Of a stretch of 64,000 nt of DNA, positions 43,209 to 53,050 are shown in pieces; position 1 is the stretch's first letter, and each line of letters begins with the position of its first letter. The DNA comes from Piscicola geometra (Eukaryota > Annelida > Clitellata > Hirudinida > Piscicolidae). Where the stretch lies: contig OX030969.1 in NCBI GenBank assembly GCA_943735955.1, forward strand, positions 5,451,624 to 5,515,623, in the 5' to 3' direction. The position numbers and the translations under genes were made by a program. Below the pieces are notes generated by a model. That model was not told the DNA's origin. It was given only the letters and a program-made list of their open reading frames with translations, and did not search any database.

Positions 43209-44513
43209 ATGGAAGAAATTTTCTTTGAAGTTACGTCAGAGGAGGAGACGAGGGCAGAGCCGACGCCGCAAGTAAGCTCACTTAGCTTACCCGTTTTTTT
43301 TACAGCCAACCCAAGACTGTGGTTCTGCCACGTGGAAGCAATTTTCCACAAGCGCAAAGTGACAGCAGGCCTGACCAAGTACTCGTATGTGGTGGAGCAC
43401 ATTCCGTTCCATGTCGCCGAACAGGTTCAAGACCTACTCGTGGAGGTGCCGTCGTCGTCGCCATACGAGACGCTGAAAAAGGCAATTCTTTACAGGTGCT
43501 GCCAGTCTGAGACAAGCATGCTAAGAGCGATATTCGGCGACCTGCAACCAGACGGCAGACAATCTTCCCAGCTGCTTCGCCACATGAAGACCCTGCTGGG
43601 TAGCAACCAAATGGACGAAGCCATCTTGAAGCAGTTATGGTTCGACAAAATGCCCACTCAGATTAAACCAATCCTGGCGGCTTCAATGAACATCCCACTA
43701 GCAGAACTGGCGTTACAAGCAGACAGGATGGTGGAACTTCAACAAACCACCATCACACAAGTCTCAACGCCAACTCCACAAGCTTCAGCTCAAACCATGC
43801 CGGAGATACATACGTGGCTGCAACAAATCACCACAAGTATGGCCACTTTAGCTGCTAACCAGAATCAACAACGAGGAAGAATTCGTTCAAAGAGTCGACA
43901 CAATTCACCTCGTTCCAGAAGCTCGAACACCACGTCAGGCATGTGCTGGTATCACCAGACTTTTGGGAAACAGGCACGAAAATGCACACCACCATGCATT
44001 TTCGCTCATTTAAAAAGGCAGGGCCGGACAGTAGGAGCGACATCTGTCCACGGCCAACAAAATATGAGTCGCCTATTATTCATAAGAGACGCATGCAACA
44101 ACCTCAAGTTCCTAATCGACACTGGTGCAGACGTAAGCGTCATTCCTCCACCAGCCAATCATTCTCTCACCCCATCATCGTTCACGCTTCGTGCATCCAA
44201 CAACTCCATTATCAAAACGTATGGACAGAAATCCCTGATGGTCAACCTCGGTTTACGCAGGCAATTTCCCTGGGTTTTTCGCGTAGCCGACGTCAAGAAA
44301 CCCATCATTGGAGCGGATTTTCTGTCTCATTTTAGTCTGGGAGTGGACATGTCTCGCCAACGCCTGGTGGACAACGTGCCAGAGACAAGCATCGACGATC
44401 CATCGTTCCTCTTCGAGAAGAACGAAGGATTCCAAAAAGTGACGTCACGTCGAACCATGAAAATCAAAATTAAACGGCGCAACACAAGGAAGGCGTCAAG
44501 AAGAGCCAACTGA
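43209..44513 (+). CDS. gag-protease polyprotein of the LTR element, 434 aa
   Basis: N-terminal gag-like region with FTANPRLWFCHVEAIF and YPETLKK-type helices. A zinc-knuckle-like segment CWYHQTFGKQARKCTPPC lies at about residue 245, typical of metazoan Ty3/Gypsy gag-pol. An aspartic protease follows with FLIDTGADVSVIPP near residue 301 and IIGADFL near residue 377. The frame stays open through the protease and stops at 44513, where RT should follow. Activity of the protease cannot be judged. The start at 43209 is the first ATG after the primer-binding site. Confidence 0.85.
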   Translation: MEEIFFEVTSEEETRAEPTPQVSSLSLPVFFTANPRLWFCHVEAIFHKRKVTAGLTKYSYVVEHIPFHVAEQVQDLLVEVPSSSPYETLKKAILYRCCQSETSMLRAIFGDLQPDGRQSSQLLRHMKTLLGSNQMDEAILKQLWFDKMPTQIKPILAASMNIPLAELALQADRMVELQQTTITQVSTPTPQASAQTMPEIHTWLQQITTSMATLAANQNQQRGRIRSKSRHNSPRSRSSNTTSGMCWYHQTFGKQARKCTPPCIFAHLKRQGRTVGATSVHGQQNMSRLLFIRDACNNLKFLIDTGADVSVIPPPANHSLTPSSFTLRASNNSIIKTYGQKSLMVNLGLRRQFPWVFRVADVKKPIIGADFLSHFSLGVDMSRQRLVDNVPETSIDDPSFLFEKNEGFQKVTSRRTMKIKIKRRNTRKASRRAN

Positions 44514-44581
44514 AGCAGGCGATAAAAAAAAGCGCGGGAATCTCCGCCCAGAATCATCATCATCACCACCAGGCGTCTGTC

Positions 44582-45076
44582 GTGGCGGCAACGTCGTCGG
44601 CTCCAGCTGTTGTAAAGTCGAAGACGAAAAAGAAGGCGCTACCTAAGTCTGAGCAGACAGCCGTGGTGGCAGACAAGCTGACAAGATTCAACAAAACAAG
44701 CATTTCCGTCCCAACCCTCAACAGCCAATCTGCTCATCATTATCATCACCACCCAACTGAGAATGCATTCATGCATGCATCATCCATCAATGCACCAGGA
44801 AACAACAAGTCTTCTACAGACTTTTCCATTGCCAATACGTCAGACTTCTCAGATGTAAAAGCATTCATGTACAACTTCACTGTTGGTGAGTGGAGCAACA
44901 AAGATGGCATCGACCACCACAACAACAACAACAACCTCACTCTCAATCCGCCAACAACAACAACAACGACTACCAACTCATCAGACGTCCCGAATACTCA
45001 ACAGCCACCTCCAATCGACACAAGGTCCGGCAGAAGGGTGCACTGGCCAAAGAATTTGGCAGATTACGCAACTTGA
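44582..45076 (+). CDS. residual ORF of the LTR element, 164 aa, pol C-terminal tail-like
   Basis: Lys/Ser-rich start, Asn/Thr-rich middle, and a C-terminus DTRSGRRVHWPKNLADYAT that resembles the tail after integrase in Gypsy polyproteins (TRSGR motif). If so, everything between protease and this tail has been lost. It could instead be a captured or unrelated ORF. Confidence 0.5.
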   Translation: MAATSSAPAVVKSKTKKKALPKSEQTAVVADKLTRFNKTSISVPTLNSQSAHHYHHHPTENAFMHASSINAPGNNKSSTDFSIANTSDFSDVKAFMYNFTVGEWSNKDGIDHHNNNNNLTLNPPTTTTTTTNSSDVPNTQQPPPIDTRSGRRVHWPKNLADYAT

Positions 45077-45221
45077 CTCATCGCCTTGTCTATCAACCGC
45101 CCATCAATCAATCGTGCTAACCAAGTCTTCATCATCATTTTCAGCACTACCCACTTCTTCTCCGTCGTCATCTTCGTTTTATCTTGCATCATCACTCGCT
45201 TCTTTGAGTTCACAAAGGACT

Positions 45222-47056
45222 GCAACATGCACCACTGCAACATGCACCACTGCAACATGCACCACTGCAACATGCACCACTGCAACATGCACCACTGCAA
45301 CATGCACCACTGCAACATGCACAACTGCAACATGCACCACTGCAACATGCACCACTGCAACATGCACCACTGCAACATGCACAACTGCAACATGCACCAC
45401 TGCAACATGCACCACTGCAACATGCACCACTGCAACATGCACCACTGCAACATGCACCACTGCAACATGCACTACTGCAACATGCACCACTGCAACATGC
45501 ACCACTGCAACATGCACCACTGCAACATGCACCACTGCAACATGCACCACTGCAACATGCACAACTGCAACATGCACCACTGCAACATGCACCACTGCAA
45601 CATGCACCACTGCAACATGCACAACTGCAACATGCACCACTGCAACATGCACCACTGCAACATGCACCACTGCAACATGCACCACTGCAACATGCACCAC
45701 TGCAACATGCACTACTGCAACATGCACCACTGCAACATGCACCACTGCAACATGCACCACTGCAACATGCACCACTGCAACATGCACCACTGCAACATGC
45801 ACCATTGCAACATGCACGACTGCAACATGCACCACTGCAACATGCACCACTGCAACATGCACCACTGCAACATGCACCACTGCAACATGCACCACTGCAA
45901 CATGCACCATTGCAACATGCACGACTGCAACATGCACTACTGCAACATGCACCACTGCAACATGCACCACTGCAACATGCACCACTGCAACATGCACCAC
46001 TGCAACATGCACCACTGCAACATGCACCATTGCAACATGCACCACTGCAACATGCACCACTGCAACATGCACCACTGCAACATGCACAACTGCAACATGC
46101 ACCACTGCAACATGCACAACTGCAACATGCACCACTGCAACATGCACCACTGCAACATGCACCATTGCAACATGCACCACTGCAACATGCACCACTGCAA
46201 CATGCACAACTGCAACATGCACGACTGCAACATGCACCATTGCAACATGCACGACTGCAACATGCACAACTGCAACATGCACCACTGCAACATGCACCAC
46301 TGCAACATGCACCACTGCAACATGCACCACTGCAACATGCACAACTGCAACATGCACCACTGCAACATGCACCACTGCAACATGCACCACTGCAACATGC
46401 ACCATTGCAACATGAACGACTGCAACATGCACTACTGCAACATGCACAACTGCAACATGCACCACTGCAACATGCACCATTGCAACATGCACGACTGCAA
46501 CATGCACAACTGCAACATGCACCACTGCAACATGCACCACTGCAACATGCACCACTGCAACATGCACCATTGCAACATGCACGACTGCAACATGCACTAC
46601 TGCAACATGCACCACTGCAACATGCACCACTGCAACATGCACCACTGCAACATGCACCACTGCAACATGCACCACTGCAACATGCACAACTGCAACATGC
46701 ACCACTGCAACATGCACCACTGCAACATGCACCACTGCAACATGCACAACTGCAACATGCACCACTGCAACATGCACCACTGCAACATGCACCACTGCAA
46801 CATGCACCACTGCAACATGCACCACTGCAACATGCACTACTGCAACATGCACCACTGCAACATGCACCACTGCAACATGCACCACTGCAACATGCACCAC
46901 TGCAACATGCACCACTGCAACATGCACCACTGCAACATGCACCACTGCAACATGCACGACTGCAACATGCACCATTGCAACATGCACTACTGCAACATGC
47001 ACCACTGCAACATGCCCCACTGCAACATGCACCACTGCAACATGCACCACTGCAAC
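45222..47056. repeat. 15-bp minisatellite, about 122 copies, inside the LTR element
   Basis: Unit TGCAACATGCACCAC with variants at one or two positions (CACAAC, CACTAC, CACGAC, CACCAT). A higher-order pattern of variant units is visible: the block 45225-45480 is repeated nearly unchanged at 45480-45720. Because 15 is a multiple of 3, five of six frames stay open for 500-2000 bases, giving ORFs of Cys-Asn-Met-His-His or Val-Ala-Val-Val-His repeats. Confidence 0.97.
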
Positions 47057-47142
47057 AACAACTATTGCACCAACAAAATTCACAACTTGACAATATTTTT
47101 GTTTGCTTCTTCGTTCGCCAGTACTCTCTGGTGGGGGAGTAT

Positions 47143-47272
47143 TGTAGCGACCACATTGTGTACGATATGTACACAACCACTCCTAGGCGACCTTTGTCCC
47201 TAGCACCCTATATAAAGTCGTTATCGTGTAAATAAACTCTCTGTCGTTTTTCCTGAACTCTTAGTCGTCACA
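47143..47272 (+). repeat. 3' LTR, about 130 bp
   Basis: TGTAGCGACCACA to CGTCACA, parallel to the 5' LTR, with CCTATATAAAG and AATAAACTC. Confidence 0.88.
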
Positions 47273-47565
47273 CCATACAAACGTGGTTACTTTATCTCTA
47301 CATCCACGCATATCCTCTGTTTCCTCCCGTTTCCATTCGCAATCCACCTTCCCCCTAACCTGTCACAGACTTCAGAGGCGGGTAAATACACTGCAGAAGC
47401 TCAATTACATCTCCTACCTTCTTCCCACGCAGTTTAACCTTTTGTTCCTTCCTTTCCTTGGAGTCAGAAGTGAACATCAAATGAAAAACAGGAGACCACA
47501 TTGCAAGCACTTCTTTGTGCACATGGAGAAGTTTGTCTTCAACTTCGATTGAGACGCTGAAATAA
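47273..47565 (-). pseudogene. BTB-D, fragment of a BTB first exon and intron
   Basis: The minus strand matches the first exon of the BTB family (LLHMHKEVLAMWSPVFHLMF...ELLQCIYPPLKSVTG, exon end at 47360 with the usual GTTAGG donor) and about 85 bp of the following intron, then ends abruptly at the LTR. The 5' side is cut inside the BTB core (IEVEDK) near 47560. The missing part is not found on the other side of the LTR element. Confidence 0.8.
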
Positions 47566-48329
47566 CCTAGTTAAAAAGTAAAATTGAAAGGAAAATTATT
47601 AAACGCATTTTAAATACTGAGTTTTTGCAAAGAATTCATGTAAATTTATTTGAAAATAATAATAACTGCATTTTGTCTGTTTTAATTATTTTAATAACAC
47701 TTTGACAGGTTTTGAAAATATACTTTTAGATAAAATATATAAATAAATAAATAATTAATATATTTTTTGTTTTAATAAATACTAATATAAATACAATTCA
47801 CATATTTAGTTTTTATTAATACTAAAATAAATTAAACTTATTATGATGAGGAAAAAACATTTTTAGTTTTTATTAATACTAAAACAAATTAAACTTATTT
47901 ATGATGAGAAAAAAACATTTTCAGTTTTTATTAATACTAAAATAAATTAAACTTGTACTAAAATAATAAATGTTAAACCACATAATATTCTCTAATTAAT
48001 TCTATTGTTTTTTGGATAGCCGAACCCCTATTAGTACCTCTTCTTCATACAAATTCAGATAAATTAGATTTCAAGTGTGAATTCGATGTCCCCCTCATTT
48101 TCATGAGTTTGTCTTTGGCACATCGCCACAAGTTTTCCCCTCCATTGGTGTACACACCACCTGGCGCCACAAAACATCTGGAGTGGTTGACAGTGGAGTC
48201 GTCTAACCCCGTCTCTTGGGTTATTCATGAGTATGCCCTCCACTCGTCACTCCAGATCGTTGTTCCGGCGTTCATCTTATATTTGCACAAGCTATAGGCT
48301 AAAATGAAAATAAATTAACATAATGATGT
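47566..48329. other. intergenic, AT-rich, with a 3-copy tandem repeat
   Basis: AGTTTTTATTAATACTAAAA...AAACTTATTATGATGAG is repeated about three times at 47808-47960. An ORF at 48103-48297 has no recognisable domain. No gene supported. Confidence 0.5.
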
Positions 48330-48985
48330 TCAATCAATCACTAATGATTTGTATAGCGCCTTTTACTAAGTGAACAAAAGCGCTCAGCCATCACGTCTTG
48401 AACAATTACGTCTTGAGGCCTCGACGGAAAGTTATGAGTGACTTAGTTGAAGTTAAAGAAGAAGGTAAAGAATTCCATAAAAGAGGATCACAGTAAGAAA
48501 AAGAACGTTTAGCAAAAGAGTGTTTAACTGGAAAACGAAAAGAACGATTAAAGGTGGATGATCTTAGACCAGATTTAGGGGTTTGTTTAATTAGATTTAT
48601 AAGATAAATTGGAGCATTACAGTTATGAATTTTAAACATATTTAGGCATATTTTAAAAGTCACTCTAGATCTCAAACGTAACCAATGTAACAAACGAAGA
48701 TGAGGAGAAATGTGAGAAAACTTAGGAGCACGAGCAACAAGACGAGCAGCACAGTTATTTTTTTAAAGGCTTTATTTAGAGGAGCTAAAGTAGTATCAGG
48801 GAGGCCATAGTAAAGAGAGTTGCAATAATCAATCTTGGAGAGAACTAGAGAACTATTCTCATATGGCAGCATGTCTGTTGCATCCCCAGTATGAAAGAAT
48901 AATATGAAAAAAGTTTGGGATAGAAAATGAATAAATACCAAGACTTTCATTAGAGAAAATTTAATTCTATTTTGTAAAGCCAGAC
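48330..48985 (-). mobile_element. LINE-B copy 1, 3' fragment
   Basis: The minus strand encodes the C-terminal region of a LINE RT related to but distinct from LINE-A: VLSKIDYCNSLYYGLPDTTL, LRLRSRVTFKICLNMFK, HSFAKRSFSYCDPLLWNSLP. Its 3' end is GGCGCTATACAAATC near 48335-48365. A frameshift lies near 48760. Confidence 0.8.
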
Positions 48986-49109
48986 CAAGCTGCAGTGCCG
49001 TTGAGAAAAAAACAAATGATGGCTATTTAGACCTACTATGTTTGTTTTTATAACGTAAAAAATTATAATAAAATTATTATACTATCAAATTATACGAATG
49101 ATTTTTTAT

Positions 49110-49500
49110 TTGCAGTTGTGGAGAATAAGAATGTTGTCAAAAAACATATTTCTAACATTATTGAAGAATTAATATTAATGAGCGAAGAAAAAAACTCAGA
49201 AGAGGATGAATTGTCCAAATACTCACAATTACGTCCCAACAAAATGGAAGATTATAAAGATTTTTTATTGGAACAATTTTCCAATACTACAAGAAGAAGC
49301 CAAAATTTTGTTTAGTATACCTGCAAGTTATATTCCCTGTAAACGGAATTTTTCAACATGTGGTCGTTTAACTTCAGACCCAAAATCATCTCATTTGAAA
49401 GCTAAAACTTTTGACGGTTTAACCCGTGTGAAAAGCAATAAAGACTTGATTGAATTACTCAAAAACAATGACTAACTTCAATACTTTCATTTCAATAAAT
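49110..49500 (+). pseudogene. hAT transposase C-terminal fragment, copy 1
   Basis: The hAT dimerisation-domain signature is recognisable (FPILQEEAKILFSIPAS, RNFSTCGRLTSDPKS). The upstream helix region (VVKKHISNIIEEL) is in another frame. The rest of the transposase is absent. Confidence 0.75.
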
Positions 49501-49574
49501 ATTTGAAATTTAAATCGTGTTTTTTTTATATTTTATTAGAAGAAATATTCCCTGACTTTCAAATAATAAATTTT

Positions 49575-49772
49575 AAGAAATGTTGGGACTAGCAAGTTTG
49601 GGACCGATGAAATCGGCAGCAAAAATGAATTTGAAAAAAAGTTTCGGGAACGGGTCGGGACCGGGAATCGAGTTGCGGGAAAGGGGCGAGACGAGAATTA
49701 AATTCTGGTGTCCTATCGGGCACGGGACGGGACCGGGAATGAAAAGTCGTCCATGTCCGACCTCTAATATAC
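49575..49772. repeat. hAT subterminal CGGGA-type repeats and right TIR-like end
   Basis: GGGAACGGGTCGGGACCGGGAAT units end in GTCCGACCTCTA (49758-49769), which is inverse to TAGAGGTCGGAC at 58526. I read this as the right end of the hAT element whose transposase fragment lies just upstream. Confidence 0.65.
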
Positions 49773-50372
49773 ATTTAAACATGGCACTAAATACGGGTCC
49801 GGCACTTAAATCAGTAAAAGTTATGGCATAGCTTTTCATTGGTGGATCCGTAGCCAGTGCCTCTAAACATATATAACTTCCAACCAATAAATTGTAAACT
49901 ATAGGACCAAACATAATTACAAATATAATTTCAAACAGGTAACTTTTTCAATTATAATTTGTATGTCGTGTGAGTGGCGCTTCAGTTGCATCTTTTTTAA
50001 CAAGTAAACGAGCGATTTTGGGGGTGAAGGTGAGCTTTTGTAACTGCAAATTGGAGTCCTGAAGGTGTGGCTTCTGCTCTTTCACAATATGTTTGAAGAG
50101 AAGGAAAAAAAGTGAAGCACTCGCCAAAAAGCTGAAATACAATTTAGAGCTTTTTTGTTGTGGTTGCCTTCAACTCAAAGCTATGAGATTGATAGTATGG
50201 GAATTGATGTGGCAGATTAATAACAAGACCACCAAAAGCAAACACTTTCGCAAACGTCTCAGATCGAAATGTATTCGTTCTCTTGCCTTGGAGAAAGAAT
50301 AACAAATGTTGAGAATTAGGCACAAGTGTAAATGCTTCGACTTCATGATTTCAATTCAAAACTCTTTTGGTT

Positions 50373-50975
50373 AGCAGCTGCCATCTTGGCAGCCGCTTTA
50401 ACCGTAATGATTTTGTTAAATAGTTTGTCTTCTTATCTAATAATTTAGTTTTTTTTTTAATTTCAAATAATTATAGTAATTATAATTTATATCATTTCTT
50501 GTTATCTGGTTTTAAATTTATCTTGCTCTCGGAATTAAAATCTTCAACCAATAACTGTCTAACGGACTACAATAAAAACTTTTTTTAAAAGGAAGAAGTG
50601 CCAGGGCCTCAAATTGAGCACTAATGCACAGCTTGCAAGCACCCGCTGGCTACCTACTTCACAAAGCAAATGAGCTCTGCAGATGAAGGACAGACTCTCA
50701 GAACGAATCTTCTACACATGACTGTTTATGTCTATTAATAATATTATTATCTATTGAAACTGACGTATTAGACAATTATTACCTTACTTAGATGACCCTT
50801 CTTTAACGATGTCCATATATTTAAAACTCATCACCTCCTTATTTAACTACTTCTATATCATTATTTACTTTTCGTACGGATCTGAAGACATATCTGTTTA
50901 ACAAATTCATTTACCAGCGCTCTTGAATTTGAGGAAAGAGCGCTATAGAAATTGATTTGATTGATTGATTGATCC
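50373..50975 (+). mobile_element. LINE-A copy 4, internally deleted derivative
   Basis: Starts GGTTAGCAGCTGCCATCTTG and contains the same non-coding segment as copy 3, in inverse orientation on the window. It passes into the LINE-A C-terminal end at about 50745 (with an extra internal deletion) and ends in (ATTG)n at 50955-50975. Same architecture as copy 3. Confidence 0.8.
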
Positions 50976-51560
50976 AACGCAAAGCTTTGTTTGTGGCGGA
51001 AATGTAAAACAGATCCAAATCCCCTTATGGAAAGATTATTTCTCATGGGGGAGTTGAGTAGAGGTGAATGGGCCATCAAATAGTGCTCAAATAAAAATTA
51101 ATGATGTCTAAAAAAGATGAAAAACGATTTCAAAATAAGATTTAATAATAATAAAAATGCAAAATTTGTACCCATCCATGTCACTTTTTCAAGAGCAAGC
51201 ACTTTGTGAAAATAAAGAGTTTTGGAATTATTTTTGTCATAGTGTCACAAGTTTCATACAACTTTTAATCATTTTACTTATTTTCTCAGAATAAATTCTC
51301 AAATAGGACAAAAAATAATTATCAATTTGAAAACAAATAAAACGTTTAATTATGAATATTATTAGGCTTTAATAGAATGGTGAAAGAAAGCTCAATATTT
51401 GTTCAATATTCCCAATTCTTCAACACTACTACTATGGCCAACCTCCTCCTATTTATGCATCACAACTAAATGGTTTTTCATCTTTTGAAACTTCTTTCTA
51501 AAATCTTCGGCTTTTAAGCACTTATTGCATTCTTTGTTGAATCCACCCTGAAGGGAGTTT
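50976..51560. repeat. duplicated BTB 3' flank
   Basis: Closely matches 27305-27960 and, in part, 37090-37600: TTTGTTTGTGGCGGAAATG, GTACCCATCCA, GAAAGCTCAATATTTGTTCA. These are the regions downstream of the three BTB genes, so the gene copies spread together with flanking DNA. Confidence 0.8.
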
Positions 51561-51667
51561 GAGGGTGGGTTGTTAATGAAGAAGAAGTGCTGCACAAGGA
51601 GAATGAGGTGTTAGGGCATAATAGTGAAAAACTTTCTGAACCCCATTGTGGATTGAACATGCTCCAG

Positions 51668-52827
51668 TCAAGTCTGACGAAACACAATCCATGATTTCTG
51701 AATTACCTGTGCAATATAGCTTGGTGGTTGGTATGATGAATGGGGAAAAGAGGGATGATAAAAAGTTTAATCCTACATCTTTTCTCATATCAATTTCTAC
51801 ATATTTCACATCCCATCCTCCTTTCATTTGATTTTTTCTTTCCTTCCAACCTACTCACCTCTTCTAAGGCAGCAACCTTCCGCATAAGAAGAAAGTTGAC
51901 GGTTTCATGATTGAGCTTGTCAAAGGAAGGATCTTTTTGCATATCAGATAGTTTAAGAAGTTTCACCTTGGGGATGACATGCTTATGGCTTATGTATTTT
52001 ATTGAAATATGATTTTGTGGCTTGAAAAGTGATAGATTGAAAAGGAATCTGATAAAGTAAGTAAAGTAATATTGTTTGTTCAAAAGTTAAAATTTAGTTT
52101 TTAATTCCCTAATTATCTTTCTCCCTCCCTCAGCCATTCAACCCACCCATACCTTATCAACACATTTTGTCTTCAACTGGTGGAGACCATATTGCTGTGC
52201 CAATAGCAACAATTTCATGCTGCCTTCCTTGGTGAGAAGGACTTCTGTGTGGTTAGTAGAAATGAGAGAATGAGTGATGAACGAATGGGCAGAGATGGAG
52301 GCTTTGAAAGTAAGAACTCTTTGTAAATAAAAAGCAGTTATGGTAGCAGATAAAAACCTTCACACTTCTTCTTAATTTTTTCTATATGATATTCGTGCAC
52401 CAGAGGCAAAAGAATATCCACATTGGAGTCTGTGGTGAAGGTGGCAGTGGGGGTGGTGAATGGGTGATGAAATGAGGATGTAGTATGATGCAATACAAAC
52501 GTGGTTACTTTATCTCTACATCCACGCATATCTTCTGTTTCCTCCCATTTCCATTTTCAATCCACCTTCCCCCTAACCTGTCACAGGCTTCATAGGCGGG
52601 TAAATACACTGCAGAAGCTCAATCACATCTCCTACCTTCTTCTTGGGCAGTTTAACCGTATGTTCCTTCCTTTCCTTGCAGTGAGAAGTGAACATCGAAT
52701 GAAAAACAGGAGACCACATTGCAAGCACTTCTTTGTGCACGTGGAGAAGTTTGTCTTCAACTTCGATCGAGACGTTGGAAAGAGGGTCAGAAATGCTGAA
52801 ATCATTCCACTTTTCTTCGATCTGCAT
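51668..52827 (-). CDS. BTB-C: single BTB-module protein with altered C-terminus, about 186 aa
   Basis: Exons 52827-52578, 52429-52358, 52244-52153, 51966-51859, 51706-51668; the first three keep the family lengths 250/72/92 and all phases fit. BTB core LLHVHKEVLAMW and ELLQCIYPP, helical repeat VDILLPLVHEYHIEKIKKKC, tail KLSDMQKDPSFDKLNHE. The terminal exon lacks a stretch found in BTB-A/B (the NVKE region), shifting the frame, so it ends after VIQKSWIVFRQT instead of the ALLPH ending, whose remnant remains out of frame at 51573-51700. The start at 52827 (MQIEEKWND) aligns with BTB-A and BTB-B; an in-frame ATG at 52878 lies in a foldback-element fragment. Possibly functional, possibly a recent pseudogene. 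Confidence 0.65.
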
Positions 52828-52849
52828 GCTTTGATCCGGCACTACTCTT

Positions 52850-53050
52850 AGAGGGTTTTCTTTGGAAAGCGTACTCATAATGTATGCAAATGAGGTTAAC
52901 GATTAACATAGACAAATTTCCAATGTTTAAATCGCTGTATGGTAATAAAACGGTATTGCTAGCAGGCAAAATAAAATACTTTAAATTAATAAGATTTTTT
53001 CTCATATTAGTTTAGTTTAGAGAGTTAAAAACCACGCAGATCTTTTGACT
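52850..53050. mobile_element. foldback-family fragment upstream of BTB-C
   Basis: TTTGGAAAGCGTACTCATAATGTATGCAAATGAG... to AACCACGCAGATCTTTTGAC matches the arms of the palindrome at 56.9-58.2 kb. Confidence 0.85.

Larger units (their letters stand above)
43039..47272 (+). mobile_element. Gypsy-like LTR retrotransposon, RT-less, 4.2 kb
   Basis: 5' LTR 43039-43170, primer-binding-like TGGTGACCCCGAAC at 43173, gag-protease ORF 43209-44513, a pol-tail-like ORF 44582-45076, a 15-bp repeat array 45222-47056, purine tract GGTGGGGGAG before 47143, 3' LTR 47143-47272. There is no reverse transcriptase, RNaseH or integrase core, so it depends on other elements. No matching target duplication: TGTGT precedes the 5' LTR and CCATA follows the 3' LTR. 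Confidence 0.85.
48330..50372. repeat. 2 kb duplicated block, copy 1
   Basis: LINE-B fragment, hAT fragment, CGGGA repeats and a further segment with RKKSEALAKKLKYN and RKRLRSKCIRSLALEKE are co-linear with 59125-61095. Shared frameshifts show duplication after decay. Copy 1 has about 300 bp (49785-50085) not visible in copy 2. Confidence 0.85.

Noticed and set aside
45222..47056. CRISPR-like regular array
   Set aside because: Units are contiguous 15-bp repeats without unique spacers, in a eukaryotic LTR element.
45086..47235. Long ORFs of 476-705 codons on both strands (Cys-Asn-Met-His-His, Val-Ala-Val-Val-His and Cys-Cys-Ser-Gly-Ala repeats)
   Set aside because: They follow from a stop-free 15-bp tandem array inside an LTR element; several overlapping frames are equally open and no start or domain supports one of them.
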